In this document: positions 9,191-18,338 of the stretch, in pieces
Position numbering within the stretch: the stretch's first letter is position 1
Layout of the letters: each line of letters opens with the position of its first letter
Assembly: GCA_029067085.1 (NCBI GenBank)
Contig: JAIEFE010000014.1
Span: 364,910 to 428,909, forward strand
Length of the DNA: 64,000 bases
Direction: 5' to 3'
Origin: Lachnospiraceae bacterium
Lineage (GTDB): Bacteria > Bacillota > Clostridia > Lachnospirales > Lachnospiraceae
The notes under the pieces: generated by a model
The model's input: only the letters and a program-made list of their open reading frames with translations
What the model was told of the DNA's origin: nothing
Databases searched by the model: none
Position numbers and translations under genes: made by a program

Positions 9191-10561
9191 TTATTTCATC
9201 GCAGTCGTCTGGTTATTATCGACTCCCTCCGTGCTCTCCGGCTTGATCAATATCTTCAGCGTGAGCATCATCAGCTTTAAGTCCAGCCACACCGAATACT
9301 GCTCGATATAAGTTAAGTCCAGTTTTAATTTATCATATGGCGTGGTATTGTATTTTCCGTACACCTGCGCGTAACCCGCAAGCCCGGCCTTGACCTTCAT
9401 GCGGAACGCGAACTCGGGCATTTCCTCCAGATACTGATCGATGATCTCAGGCCGCTCTGGTCTGGGACCGATGAAGGACATTTCGCCCTTTAAAATATTG
9501 ATGAGCTGCGGCAATTCGTCGATTCTGGTGGCGCGGATAAACTTCCCTACAGGTGTAATGCGGGAATCGTTCTTCGAGGCAAGTCTTGCCACACCGTCTT
9601 TCTCCGCATCCACGCGCATACTCCGGAATTTCAGAATATAAAATTCCTTTCGATCTCTCGTGCAGCGAATCTGTTTGTAAAAAACCGGTCCGCCGTCATA
9701 TAGCTTGATAACCACCGCCGTGACCAGCATAAAGGGCGATGCGATCACCAAAAGAAGGACCGAACAGATCAGGTCGATCATCCGTTTTGCAAGACGCTGC
9801 TCCACCTTCAGCGAATACTCTCTGGTCAGATATACGGGCGTATCAAAAAGGTGGAGCTGATCCGCTCCCTTCACCAGTACATCCGAAATTTTCGGCATCA
9901 TGTAAACGCGGATTGAACGGCTGTAACAGAGCTTCAAAAGCTGGTTCCGCTCAGCTACAGGAATATCCCAGAGTACTACCGCACCGTACTGTTCGCCGAT
10001 CTCCCTCTTTACAGTCTCCATTCCCTCCAGGATATTCACACACTTTTTGATCTTATACTTGTCCCGGCGGGATTCAAACTTTGCCACAATGTCGTCAATC
10101 GGCCGTTCGCCGTGGATGATCAGTATGTCTCTTGGGGGAAAGGCTTTATAATAACATGCATTGCAAACATAGACCCAGACCGCCGAGACGAGCGTCTGTA
10201 TCAGCATCGCCTCCGCGATGGGACGCACTGACACCACCCAGTTTGCCATGAGGGAAATCTGAAAATAGGATATCACATTCACAAATAAAAGTGAAAAAAC
10301 TTCCGAAATGAAAACATCCGTCGGTTTCAGGTAACCGATCTTTAGCGCTCCGTACATGCTGGCAAAAAAGAACAGCAGCACAAAATAGATCAGGATCATC
10401 AGAAGATGGCCGTTGCGGAAAAATTTGGCCTTACCGTGATAAAGCAGATACGGGTAGTATCTCTGAAACCAGAAATAAGCGTAGACTGCCGTGTGAAAGA
10501 TCAGCCCGATAAAGGACAGCTGCAATATGACAAGTCTTTTTAAAGATTCAAATCGTCTCAT
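9191..10561 (-). CDS. Polyprenyl-phosphate sugar-1-phosphate transferase
   Basis: A 456-residue initiating transferase. Four N-terminal membrane segments (about 10-30, 45-65, 80-100 and 105-125) precede a CoA-binding-like cytoplasmic domain. A fifth hydrophobic segment, KRMIDLICSVLLLVIASPFM near 265, starts the conserved catalytic domain. That domain contains FYKQIRCTRDRKEF, ILKFRSMRVDAEKDG, RATRIDELPQLINILKGEMSFIGPRPER and a C-terminal TYIEQYS region. This is the WcaJ/EpsL/CpsE family, which loads the first sugar-1-phosphate onto undecaprenyl phosphate. A GGAG site lies 7 bases before the start, directly after a long hairpin. Confidence 0.93.
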   Translation of the reverse strand: MRRFESLKRLVILQLSFIGLIFHTAVYAYFWFQRYYPYLLYHGKAKFFRNGHLLMILIYFVLLFFFASMYGALKIGYLKPTDVFISEVFSLLFVNVISYFQISLMANWVVSVRPIAEAMLIQTLVSAVWVYVCNACYYKAFPPRDILIIHGERPIDDIVAKFESRRDKYKIKKCVNILEGMETVKREIGEQYGAVVLWDIPVAERNQLLKLCYSRSIRVYMMPKISDVLVKGADQLHLFDTPVYLTREYSLKVEQRLAKRMIDLICSVLLLVIASPFMLVTAVVIKLYDGGPVFYKQIRCTRDRKEFYILKFRSMRVDAEKDGVARLASKNDSRITPVGKFIRATRIDELPQLINILKGEMSFIGPRPERPEIIDQYLEEMPEFAFRMKVKAGLAGYAQVYGKYNTTPYDKLKLDLTYIEQYSVWLDLKLMMLTLKILIKPESTEGVDNNQTTAMK

Positions 10562-10576
10562 GGTTCACTCCGTTTC

Positions 10577-10609
10577 ATAGTAAACGACATTAAAAATGCC
10601 GTTTACTAT
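10577..10609 (-). other. Intra-operon RNA hairpin before the initiating transferase
   Basis: The arms at 10577-10590 and 10596-10609 form a 14-pair stem with one G-U pair and a 5-base loop when transcribed on the minus strand. No U-run follows; the Shine-Dalgarno site of the transferase begins just after it. It may be an mRNA processing or stability element or a protein-binding site rather than a terminator. Confidence 0.6.
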
Positions 10610-10612
10610 ACT

Positions 10613-11458
10613 TTACAGACGTCTTGCTAAAGCCCTGAAGGCCCATGGGATAAAATAGCTAAAGCTCTTAATGACCGAAAGCCCTTCCTGCCTGCGGTAG
10701 AGATTCCAGATCCGCTGCAGTGCCTTAATTTTGTTAGAAGAGAGGGATTTAGGAGGCCTTCTGTAGATGGCCAGCGTCTCATCAAGGCCGTATGCCTTAT
10801 GTCCCGCCCGCAAAATCTGCCACCAGGTCGCTGTGTCCTCACTCTCCACAAGCGGCATCTCGATCAGCTTGTCCGCGACTTTCTCCCTGTCAAGGAGTAC
10901 CGTGGTAGTAAAGATCACCGTCCGCGAAAGAGCTTCTCGATATGTGAGGACGGGCGGCACATGTACGACCTTCCCCGTAGGAGCAGCATCCTGATCACCG
11001 AACTCATAGGCGCTGAACACAAACCCGGCCTGCTTCTCCTGCAGGAAAGCAAACTCTCTTGCAAGCTTATCGGGAAACCAGACGTCATCCGCATCCAGAA
11101 AAGCGATATATCTGCCCTGGGCAAGCTTAAGCCCCGTATTTCTGGCAGCCGCTGCCCCCTCGTTTTTCTCCTTGCAAAGAAATAGAATTCGTCTGCCCTG
11201 CTCGTCCGTGTAGACTTCCGCCGTGCGCACATTGGAAAGCTGCGTGGAAAGGTCTGCCGACACATCCTGCTGCCTGCAGCCCGCAAGGGCTCTGCGAACG
11301 ACCTGAGCGCTTTCGTCCGGCGAGGCGTCCTCAATCAGCAGCAGTTCCCAGTTCTCGAAGGTCTGCGCCTCCACCATAGCAATGGTCTTCGCAATATAAT
11401 CCTCCGCACCGTAGACCGGCACGATCACGCTGATGAGTCCGCCTTTTCTTTCCCTCAA
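10613..11458 (-). CDS. Family 2 glycosyltransferase
   Basis: A 281-residue GT2 enzyme. It has ISVIVPVYGAEDYI at residues 9-22, LLIEDASPDESA near 37, GAAAARNTGLKLAQGRYIAFLDADDVW near 100-125 with the DAD metal site, and SEDTATWWQIL near 205 as the catalytic base region. The start overlaps the stop of the upstream DPM1-like gene as ATGA (11455-11458). It resembles teichoic-acid or capsule side-chain transferases. An insertion of about 25 residues separates the first and second conserved strands. Sugar unknown. Confidence 0.87.
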   Translation of the reverse strand: MRERKGGLISVIVPVYGAEDYIAKTIAMVEAQTFENWELLLIEDASPDESAQVVRRALAGCRQQDVSADLSTQLSNVRTAEVYTDEQGRRILFLCKEKNEGAAAARNTGLKLAQGRYIAFLDADDVWFPDKLAREFAFLQEKQAGFVFSAYEFGDQDAAPTGKVVHVPPVLTYREALSRTVIFTTTVLLDREKVADKLIEMPLVESEDTATWWQILRAGHKAYGLDETLAIYRRPPKSLSSNKIKALQRIWNLYRRQEGLSVIKSFSYFIPWAFRALARRL

Positions 11459-12423
11459 CTCTTGTCTCCTTCGCCCTCATGCTGCGTCTCTCCTCCTGTC
11501 TCCTCTTTTACCAGATAAATCGGGCGGTTCTTCACTTCCATATAGGTCTTTGATAAATACTGTCCCAGAATTCCCAGACAAAAGAGCTGCACGCCGCTGA
11601 CCAACATAATGATACAGACAAGAGACGGCCATCCAGAGGTCGGATCACCAAATAATAGTTTTCGTATTATCGTTAGAATGATAATTCCAAAAGCAAGCAC
11701 GCAAAAGAGCACACCCATCACGGAAGCAATGGTAAGCGGCACCGTGGAGAAGGCGATGATCCCCTCCAGCGAGTAGAGAAAAAGCTTCCAGAAAGACCAC
11801 TTCGTCTCTCCCTTTCTGCGCTCGACATTCTCGTATTCCAGCCACTTCGTCTCGTATCCCACCCAGCCAAAGATTCCCTTTGTAAAACGGTTGTACTCAG
11901 GCATGGACAGAATCGAGTCCACCACCTGTCTGGTCATCAGACGGTAATCTCTCGCGCCGTCCACAATCTCCGTTCGTGAAATCTTATTCATCAGCCGATA
12001 AAACATCCTGGCAAAAAAGGAGCGGATCAGCGGCTCTCCCTTTCTGGTCACGCGTCTGGTCGCCACTGAATCATAACCCTGTTCAATATAGGAATACATC
12101 TCAGGCAGAAGCGCGGGCGGATCCTGCAAGTCCGCATCCATCAGCACGGCCAGATCTCCCTTACATTTCTGCAAGCCGGCGTAGATCGCGGCCTCCTTTC
12201 CAAAATTGCGGGAAAAGGAGACAAGTCTCACGCGCGCATCTTCCGCGCAAAGTCTTTTTACCTCCGATACTGTCTTATCCTTCGAGCCGTCATCCACATA
12301 TAGAATTTCAAGAACAATCCCCTTTTTCTCAAAAAATCCGGTGTTTTTGCACAATTCATCATAGAAATCCCTGACATTTTCTTCCTCGTTGTAACAGGGC
12401 ACGATGACGCTGAGTAACTTCAT
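11455..12423 (-). CDS. DPM1/GtrB-like polyprenyl-phosphate glycosyltransferase
   Basis: A 322-residue enzyme. It has LLSVIVPCYNEEENV, YVDDGSKDKT near 44 and VLMDADLQDPP near 95, followed by RDYRLMTRQVV near 160. Two C-terminal membrane segments (about 225-250 and 262-285) follow. This layout belongs to the GtrB/YkcC group that makes polyprenyl-phosphate sugars on the cytoplasmic face. These activated sugars are the donors used by GT-C enzymes, so a functional link with the GT-C gene at the far end of the operon is plausible. It is the first gene of the operon after the upstream terminator, with AAAGGAGAG before the start. Confidence 0.88.
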   Translation of the reverse strand: MKLLSVIVPCYNEEENVRDFYDELCKNTGFFEKKGIVLEILYVDDGSKDKTVSEVKRLCAEDARVRLVSFSRNFGKEAAIYAGLQKCKGDLAVLMDADLQDPPALLPEMYSYIEQGYDSVATRRVTRKGEPLIRSFFARMFYRLMNKISRTEIVDGARDYRLMTRQVVDSILSMPEYNRFTKGIFGWVGYETKWLEYENVERRKGETKWSFWKLFLYSLEGIIAFSTVPLTIASVMGVLFCVLAFGIIILTIIRKLLFGDPTSGWPSLVCIIMLVSGVQLFCLGILGQYLSKTYMEVKNRPIYLVKEETGGETQHEGEGDKS

Positions 12424-12470
12424 AACGCTCTCCTTTCGTGCATATCATGTTAAGTGTATCACATTTACAT

Positions 12471-12497
12471 AAAAAAAGGAAGAGACGTATCTCTTCC
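12471..12497 (-). terminator. Rho-independent terminator after the Spo0A-domain gene
   Basis: An 8-pair stem, GGAAGAGA/TCTCTTCC (12478-12485 and 12490-12497), with a 4-base loop is followed on the minus strand by seven T. It separates the Spo0A-domain gene from the polysaccharide operon, so that operon needs its own promoter between about 12424 and 12470. Confidence 0.88.
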
Positions 12498-12501
12498 CTT
12501 C

Positions 12502-12885
12502 TTACCCGATCAAGCCGTTTTCCAGACGAATGTAATCCGCAACGACTGCAATGTACTCACTGTTGGTCGGTCTGTTGTATTCCGGACCGTTGCTGTAGCC
12601 GAACAATTCCTCAAAGAGATCGCTGTTTCCTCTGTCCCAGGAGACCTCGATCGCATTGCGGATCGCCCGCTCCACCTTCGTATCCGTAGTTTGATAGCGC
12701 TTTGCCAGATCCGGATACAAAAGCTTTGTAACGCTCCCCACCAGCTCCATATCCTCCACGCACATCTCCAGTGCGCTGCGTAGAAACTGATATCCCCGCA
12801 AATGCGCCGGGATACCGAGTTCCAGCATTAAATCCGAGATCATCTGCGTGGTCTCATGCCTGCTCACCATATTCTGTTGTGCCAT
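12502..12885 (-). CDS. Orphan Spo0A C-terminal DNA-binding domain protein
   Basis: About 127 residues matching the Spo0A effector domain: LGIPAHLRGYQFLRSAL, SVTKLLYPDLAKRYQTT, KVERAIRNAIEVSWDRGN, LFGYSNG and RPTNSEYIAVVADYIRLE. These cover the whole helical domain, including the recognition helix around the VERAIRxAIEV segment. The receiver domain of Spo0A is absent: fewer than 20 residues precede the conserved part. The open frame runs upstream to 13056. I start it at 12885, because AGGAG lies about 10 bases before that ATG. Without a phosphorylation domain it should bind DNA constitutively or be controlled by level. It sits between the GDP-fucose gene and the polysaccharide operon. Confidence 0.88.
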   Translation of the reverse strand: MAQQNMVSRHETTQMISDLMLELGIPAHLRGYQFLRSALEMCVEDMELVGSVTKLLYPDLAKRYQTTDTKVERAIRNAIEVSWDRGNSDLFEELFGYSNGPEYNRPTNSEYIAVVADYIRLENGLIG

Positions 12886-12956
12886 TCCCCTTTTACTCCT
12901 TTGCAGATTTATATTTTGACAAACCACGGCAAACTTTCCGTCGGCTGTCATTTTCT

Positions 12957-12963
12957 TTCGACA
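12957..12963 (-). promoter_or_regulatory. 0A-box match upstream of the Spo0A-domain gene
   Basis: The minus strand reads TGTCGAAAG here, a full match to the TGTCGAA core of the Spo0A box, about 72 bases before the start codon of the Spo0A-domain gene. A 7-base match can occur by chance, but the location and a second near-match at 13005 strengthen it. Confidence 0.5.
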
Positions 12964-13004
12964 GAATACCAAATATCCATCGCGCTGTAAACGGTAATTT
13001 ATCG

Positions 13005-13011
13005 CGTCGAA
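13005..13011 (+). promoter_or_regulatory. Second 0A-box-like site
   Basis: The plus strand reads CGTCGAAAAA, one mismatch from the TGTCGAAAAA form of the 0A box. It lies about 45 bases further upstream and in the opposite orientation to the site at 12957. It overlaps the edge of the fcl terminator. A third, weaker site (TTTGTCAAA on the minus strand) lies at 12915-12923. Confidence 0.35.
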
Positions 13012-13039
13012 AAAGGTCTTGCACGAAAAAGCACCTTTC
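13009..13039 (-). terminator. Terminator after fcl
   Basis: On the minus strand AAAGGTgCTT pairs with AAGACCTTT across a short loop, followed by a run of T. It lies directly after the fcl stop codon. The stem has one bulged base. Confidence 0.6.
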
Positions 13040-13042
13040 TCC

Positions 13043-13984
13043 TTACAGCCGCGCATCCTTTACATTTTCTTTAAACCACTCATAGGCGAGCGCTACGCCT
13101 TCTTCCAGCTCAATCTTATGCTTCCAGCCAAGCCCGTGCAGCTTCGTCACATCCGTAAGCTTTCTCGGCGTGCCGTCCGGCATATCGGTATTCCAGACGA
13201 TCTCGCCTGTATAGCCAACCGCTTTCTGCACCGTCTCTGCCAGCTCTTTGATCGTGACCTCCTTGCCGGTACCGATGTTCACGTGCTGTTCGCCGCTGTA
13301 ATTTTCCAGAAGGAACACGCAGGCATCCGCCATATCGTCCACATAGAGAAACTCCCGCAGAGGCGTTCCCGTTCCCCACAGCGTCACCGCAGGCTCGCCG
13401 TTTACCTTGGCCTCGTGGAATTTGCGGATCATGGCCGGCATCACATGAGAACCTTCCAGATCGTAGTTGTCGTGGGGACCATAGAGATTTGTCGGCATGC
13501 AGCTGATGAAATCGTCTCCGTACTGTCTCTTGTAAAACTTGCACATCTCAAGTCCTGCAATCTTGGCTATGGCATAAGCTTCGTTTGTCTCCTCCAGCGG
13601 TCCGGTGAGCAGCGCGTCCTCCGGGATCGGCTGAGGCGCCATTCTGGGATAAATGCAGGTGCTCCCCAGAAACAGAAGCTTCTTTACCTTATATTCGTGA
13701 CAGCACTGGATCACGTTGCACTGAATCTGCATATTCTCGTAAGCAAATTCCGCCGGTACGGTATTGTTGGCGTTGATGCCGCCCACCTTGGCTGCCGCCA
13801 AAACCACCACATCAGGGCGCTCCTTCTCAAAAAAATCCCGCACCGCCTGTTGACTGATTAAGTCAAGTTCCTTGTGCGTCCTTCCGATCACATTCGTGTA
13901 ACCCTTTGCCTGCAGTGAACGCACGATCGCGCTGCCCACCAACCCTCTGTGCCCCGCAACATAAATTTTGTCTGTCTGATTCAT
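13043..13984 (-). CDS. fcl: GDP-L-fucose synthase
   Basis: A 313-residue short-chain dehydrogenase. The NADP-binding [10 protein letters not shown] lies at residues 11-20, AAAKVGGI near 63-70, the catalytic Ser in GSTCIYP at about 108, and the YAIAK pair at Tyr137 and Lys141. These positions agree with the well-studied E. coli enzyme. It makes GDP-L-fucose from the 4-keto-6-deoxy-mannose intermediate supplied by the gmd product encoded 3 kb upstream. Together they indicate a fucose-containing surface polymer. Length is normal. A hairpin terminator follows directly. Confidence 0.95.
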   Translation of the reverse strand: MNQTDKIYVAGHRGLVGSAIVRSLQAKGYTNVIGRTHKELDLISQQAVRDFFEKERPDVVVLAAAKVGGINANNTVPAEFAYENMQIQCNVIQCCHEYKVKKLLFLGSTCIYPRMAPQPIPEDALLTGPLEETNEAYAIAKIAGLEMCKFYKRQYGDDFISCMPTNLYGPHDNYDLEGSHVMPAMIRKFHEAKVNGEPAVTLWGTGTPLREFLYVDDMADACVFLLENYSGEQHVNIGTGKEVTIKELAETVQKAVGYTGEIVWNTDMPDGTPRKLTDVTKLHGLGWKHKIELEEGVALAYEWFKENVKDARL

Positions 13985-14184
13985 CCTGCTCTCCTATCCC
14001 TAATCGTCTCTTTCACGGCGCAGCGCTTCTGCTGCACCCCTGTCACATCTGCTATCAGTTTATCACAGGAGGCCCTTTTTTACAAGAAGCCCGGCGCAAC
14101 CCCGGGATGCGAAAAAGCACTTTATTGTTGGTGGTAAATGATTGCGCCATTTTGTATAATGTGAAGCAACAGGAGGAGACGGCG

Positions 14185-14799
14185 GTGAAGTTATCAGAAA
14201 AAATAATAGAATTAAGAAAAATGAATGGAATGACTCAGGAAGAATTGGCTTCCCTATGTAATGTCAGCAGACAATCCATATCGAAATGGGAGGCTGATAT
14301 TGCATTACCCGAGACAGAAAAACTATTGATACTGGGAAAAACATTTCATGTATCTATGGATACTTTGTTAAAAGATGAGCTGGTACTGGGTACCGTCAAA
14401 GAAGTCCATCTCTGTGGTAATAATGCTATTCAGGAAAAGAAACAGGCGCTATATGAGGGAATTTTAATTAAGGAAAGTATCGCAGATGATACCATAATTG
14501 ATTATCTTAATGTCCATAAAATTGAATTGTGGAACGCCGGCGGAAAGCCCAAATATTGGACTGCATTGTATTTTACAAGTGATAAAACAGATTTTCCGGA
14601 GAGAATTTCCCGCGTCATGTTGTCCGGAATTGATCACGGGAACTGGTTTGTTGATTTTAAAAATAATAATGAGAAATATATTGTTTTTAAGGATATGATT
14701 TTGAAATACAAAATAGGAAATCAGGCTGAAAAAGAATATGTATGCAGCGAATGCCGAAAAATGGGTATCTCAGATGCAGAAATGAATTGGCCGGAATAG
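14185..14799 (+). CDS. XRE-family transcriptional regulator with C-terminal domain
   Basis: About 204 residues. Residues 1-60 form a lambda-repressor-like helix-turn-helix: LRKMNGMTQEELASLCNVSRQSISKWEADIALPETEKLL. The remaining 140 residues are of unrecognised type and include a CSEC pair near the end. I start at a GTG codon at 14185, preceded by AGGAGGAG 7 bases upstream. Longer in-frame starts reach into fcl and lack a ribosome site. The gene is more AT-rich than its neighbours and runs against the minus-strand polysaccharide genes. Only 4 bases separate it from the peptidase-like gene, so the two form one transcript. A TATAAT box lies at 14155-14160. Confidence 0.82.
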   Translation: MKLSEKIIELRKMNGMTQEELASLCNVSRQSISKWEADIALPETEKLLILGKTFHVSMDTLLKDELVLGTVKEVHLCGNNAIQEKKQALYEGILIKESIADDTIIDYLNVHKIELWNAGGKPKYWTALYFTSDKTDFPERISRVMLSGIDHGNWFVDFKNNNEKYIVFKDMILKYKIGNQAEKEYVCSECRKMGISDAEMNWPE

Positions 14800-14803
14800 G
14801 AGA

Positions 14804-15370
14804 ATGAATATGCGAGTGTTATTAACATCGGCAGGATTGGAAACCGAAGAAATCAAGAAATACTTTTTGGACATGGCCGGTAAAGAGATGTCGTGTGTAA
14901 AGGCGCTGTTTATCCCGACAGCAGCAGTAGATGCAGACGCAATAGAAGTTTTGCCAAAATGTATGAATGATTTATTAAAATGCGGTATTTTAAATAAAAA
15001 TATCAGGGTTTATGATCTGCATGTAGGAATGGATAGTAAAGAGCTGCAACAGTATGATTTGGTATATTTATGCGGAGGCAGTACACAGTACCTACTTGAA
15101 AGAATCAATGATACAAACTTTAATAAATCTTTGATGGAATATATCCATAACAATGGCATGGTAATCGGGGTAAGTGCCGGAAGTCTCATTTTTTCCAATA
15201 ATCTACCTGACAATCTGGGGTTGATCGATACGAAGCTGGATGTCCACTGTGCAGCCGGAGAAAGAGCAGGAAAATTGATATATCCATTGAAAGATAATTT
15301 AAAGCTTACAAATACCTGTGCGCTTGCAATACGAGACTTTCCGGACGAAATGGAAATCATTGGCGGATAA
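14804..15370 (+). CDS. Peptidase E-like (S51 family) protein
   Basis: A 188-residue protein. It has LLTSAGL at the N-terminus, ALFIPTAA near 32, VYLCGGSTQYLL near 90, and the nucleophile elbow VIGVSAGSLIFS near 125, all typical of the S51 peptidase E/cyanophycinase group of class-I-amidotransferase-like folds. The serine in GVSAGS would be catalytic. A possible histidine lies in DVHC near 150. Members often hydrolyse Asp-X dipeptides. It is slightly shorter than the usual 220 residues. AT-rich like the XRE gene before it. A second ATG six bases downstream (14810) is an alternative start. Confidence 0.78.
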   Translation: MNMRVLLTSAGLETEEIKKYFLDMAGKEMSCVKALFIPTAAVDADAIEVLPKCMNDLLKCGILNKNIRVYDLHVGMDSKELQQYDLVYLCGGSTQYLLERINDTNFNKSLMEYIHNNGMVIGVSAGSLIFSNNLPDNLGLIDTKLDVHCAAGERAGKLIYPLKDNLKLTNTCALAIRDFPDEMEIIGG

Positions 15371-15398
15371 AGAAAGAATACCTTTTTTCTCTCTTTTC

Positions 15399-17114
15399 CT
15401 ACTCCGCGCGAAATCCGTCCGCAAGCTCCGTTCCCAGAAAGGCAATCTGCGGTTTTGCCGGCGCCGAGGGAAAAGCGTCATACCCCGTCTGATCTCCCTG
15501 AGCAGGATAATAAAAAATAACCCCCTCGATCTCGCAGGCATCCACCGCAAAATTCTCGTAATCTTTCTGCAAAAGCCAGTAGGCATTCTCGTGGGAGGAG
15601 ATGATACCCCGCCCCAGAGCGAATGCCTTGTAAACAAGAAGAAGGCATACCGCTGCGCAGACAATAGATCCGAAAGCCCGACGCCTGCAAATCGCTGCAT
15701 AGATTCCCCCAAACACCACCGCCGGAGTCAGATACACATAGACGCAGCCGTAGCGAATCAACGGCGAAGTACAAAGCCAGAACAGAAATGAGGCCGCCAC
15801 CGTGGCCTGTGCAGTCAAAAGTGCAGGAGACAGCGTGCTCTCACACGTCGCAGAACTCCCCGCAGTCGTCTGCCGTCTGCTCCAACGCCATAAGACATAC
15901 ACTGCCTGTAAAAGCAGTACAGCCACCGCCAAAACGGCCATCAGTACAAAGAGCTTATCGCTCCCCGCAAGCATGCGAAACCAGCCAGACAGCCATTCCC
16001 GCATCGGCATATCAAATCGTGTCACATCGCTGTAGCCTCTGCCCCACACCTGAATTTCTCTGGCGTCATAGTCCGCCACGCCCTTCGGAATCTTCCAGAT
16101 CACATCAAACAGATCGATGCTCGTAAAAGGGTAAACAAGCCACCCCGAGAGTATCACATTTCGGATAAAAAAGGGAAGCGCCGTCAGAAAGCCAAGCCCA
16201 AGGTAAACGCCGCTCTCTCTCCACCGCTTCTCCTTTACAAGGCGACAGGCGGGATAGATCGTGAGCAATAAAATGAGAGCCGCCGAGAGCTTCACCGTTA
16301 ACAGAAAGACAGAAAGCACACACAAAAGCGCATAGGGAAAGATTTCTTTCTCTCCTCTCTCCGCAAGCGAAAGCCATGTGATAACAATATAAAAAGCAAT
16401 CAACACCATAAAATAATCGGAAGCCGGAGAGATCATCTCATCGAAAATATTGACCAGATAGTAGACGCACATGACCCGCGCGAAATCGCTGGCGCGGAGC
16501 TTTCTCTCCCGCAGGGAGTCCGCAAGTCGCATATTTCCCGCTGCCAAAACAAAGGCCAGAAATCCCGCCACACAATGAAAGGAACCACGACCCAAAAAAG
16601 CCATGCTGTATAGGGCGGACAGCACAAAGGAAGCGCTGTTGTAAGCAAGCCTGCAATGAAGATTACCCAGACCTTTTACCGCCCCGTACGCTTCAATCCA
16701 TCGGATACTCTGGGCATGGTAGAGAGCGGTGTCATAGTGAGGTGTCCCACGGGATGTACCGTAGGCAAATAGAAAAAACAGCGCTATCACAGCGCAGAAT
16801 TTCCACGATAGATACCGTGTAAGCGTTTCAAAAATCCCCTCCCGCTCCCGCATAAAAATCCCGATACAGACAACGCAGAGTATCAAATTTGCCCAAAGAC
16901 CGACGCCGGAAAACAGGCTGAAAAACTGAGCATAAACCGTAACGCAGACCAGACCGCACATCACATACGCATCCGGCTGCCACGACATCCGGTCAGATGC
17001 CACGGCATTTTTCGCAGGATAAGGAAGGTGCCGCGTCAAAAAACGCAGCACACCATACCCTACTACAAACGTAGTTATTATAATATAAATCCAGTTCAAA
17101 ATCACTGACACCAT
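15399..17114 (-). CDS. Large polytopic membrane protein (LIC_10190-like)
   Basis: A 571-residue protein with about twelve hydrophobic segments. Near residue 125 it has the motif TPHYDTALYHAQSIRWIEAYG, found in a family of bacterial membrane proteins of unknown function (LIC_10190 type) that look like GT-C transferases. The final 50 residues are soluble. It lies between gmd and the inserted XRE/peptidase pair, on the same strand as gmd, 41 bases after it. A role in surface polysaccharide assembly is an inference from position and fold type. Confidence 0.6.
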   Translation of the reverse strand: MVSVILNWIYIIITTFVVGYGVLRFLTRHLPYPAKNAVASDRMSWQPDAYVMCGLVCVTVYAQFFSLFSGVGLWANLILCVVCIGIFMREREGIFETLTRYLSWKFCAVIALFFLFAYGTSRGTPHYDTALYHAQSIRWIEAYGAVKGLGNLHCRLAYNSASFVLSALYSMAFLGRGSFHCVAGFLAFVLAAGNMRLADSLRERKLRASDFARVMCVYYLVNIFDEMISPASDYFMVLIAFYIVITWLSLAERGEKEIFPYALLCVLSVFLLTVKLSAALILLLTIYPACRLVKEKRWRESGVYLGLGFLTALPFFIRNVILSGWLVYPFTSIDLFDVIWKIPKGVADYDAREIQVWGRGYSDVTRFDMPMREWLSGWFRMLAGSDKLFVLMAVLAVAVLLLQAVYVLWRWSRRQTTAGSSATCESTLSPALLTAQATVAASFLFWLCTSPLIRYGCVYVYLTPAVVFGGIYAAICRRRAFGSIVCAAVCLLLVYKAFALGRGIISSHENAYWLLQKDYENFAVDACEIEGVIFYYPAQGDQTGYDAFPSAPAKPQIAFLGTELADGFRAE

Positions 17115-17155
17115 ACTGCCACTTATCGCTTTCGCAAATGTCCGGCGTTTTTTTG

Positions 17156-18226
17156 TTACGCCTCTGTCTTATTCTTATATTCCTCGCAGCTCATCCCCGC
17201 GATCTCTTTTAAGTCCGCATCCATCATCATGGAGACCAGACCCTTAAAGTCTACTTCGCGCTTCCAGCCAAGTTCCCGCTCCGCCTTCTCACAATTGCCC
17301 CAGAGAAACTCCACTTCAGCCGGACGATAAAATTCGGGATTCACATCCACGAGAAGCCTGTCAGTCTTCGCATCATATCCCTTCTCGTTCACGCCGCTTC
17401 CCTCCCAGCGGATCTCTATGCCGAGTTCCCCAAAGGCCGCCTCCACAAATTCTCTGACCGTATGAGTCTCGTTCGTCGCCAGCACATAGTCGTCCGGCTT
17501 GTCCTGCTGGAGCATGAGCCACATTCCCTTGATGTAATCCCCCGCAAAGCCCCAGTCGCGCTTCGCGTTCATATTACCGAGGGAGAGCTTGTCCTGCTTG
17601 CCCGCAATGATATTGGCGATCGCCAGCGTGATCTTTCGGGTCACAAAATTCTCCCCGCGTCTGGGCGACTCATGGTTGAAGAGAATGCCGTTGCAAGCAA
17701 ACATGTTGTAAGATTCCCTGTAGTTCACCGTGATCCAATAGGAATAAAGTTTCGCCGCACCGTAGGGACTCTTCGGATAAAAGGGTGTCTTCTCGCTCTG
17801 GGGAGCCGTCTCAGGAATGCCTCCGAAGAGTTCTGACGTGGACGCTTGATAAAATCTGCACGTTCCGCCGTTTACACGAATCGCCTCCAAAAGTTTTAAG
17901 GTGCTTACGCCCGTCGCCTCAGCCGTATACTCCGGTACTTCGAAAGACACACCCACATGGGACTGTGCCGCCAGATTATATACCTCCGTGGGGCGGATTT
18001 CCGCAACAAGACGCATGAGATTACTGGAATCCGTGGTGTCTGCATAGTGAAGGAAAAACTTCACCTTATGATAATCGGACGCGATCAGATGGTCGATCCG
18101 TCCCGTGTTCACAATGCTGTGTCTGCGGATCAAGCCGTGCACCTCATACCCCTTCTCCAACAAAAACTCTGCCAAATAGGAGCCGTCCTGTCCCGTGATT
18201 CCTGTGATCAACGCAATTTTCTGCAT
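17156..18226 (-). CDS. gmd: GDP-mannose 4,6-dehydratase
   Basis: About 356 residues. The NADP-binding [14 protein letters not shown] begins near residue 9, [13 protein letters not shown] near 34-46, [13 protein letters not shown] near 84, the catalytic STSELFG region near 129, and [12 protein letters not shown] with Tyr155 and Lys159. Late in the protein [11 protein letters not shown] and [17 protein letters not shown] motifs follow. It converts GDP-D-mannose to GDP-4-keto-6-deoxy-D-mannose, the substrate of fcl. I start at the ATG at 18226, which has GAGG about 8 bases upstream; longer starts add a non-homologous tail. Confidence 0.96.
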   Translation of the reverse strand: MQKIALITGITGQDGSYLAEFLLEKGYEVHGLIRRHSIVNTGRIDHLIASDYHKVKFFLHYADTTDSSNLMRLVAEIRPTEVYNLAAQSHVGVSFEVPEYTAEATGVSTLKLLEAIRVNGGTCRFYQASTSELFGGIPETAPQSEKTPFYPKSPYGAAKLYSYWITVNYRESYNMFACNGILFNHESPRRGENFVTRKITLAIANIIAGKQDKLSLGNMNAKRDWGFAGDYIKGMWLMLQQDKPDDYVLATNETHTVREFVEAAFGELGIEIRWEGSGVNEKGYDAKTDRLLVDVNPEFYRPAEVEFLWGNCEKAERELGWKREVDFKGLVSMMMDADLKEIAGMSCEEYKNKTEA

Positions 18227-18338
18227 ACGAATACCTCGTTCTCTTTCTATCATCGATTGAAAATTAATTTTCAATTTATCATTTCGTTTATCTTCTCATA
18301 AAAAGTGCCAGCTGTAAAGAAAAACCGTTGCTGTATCC

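Noticed and set aside
13019..13861. Plus-strand open frame of 280 codons opposite fcl
   Set aside because: Antisense of a strongly conserved gene, with no family features.
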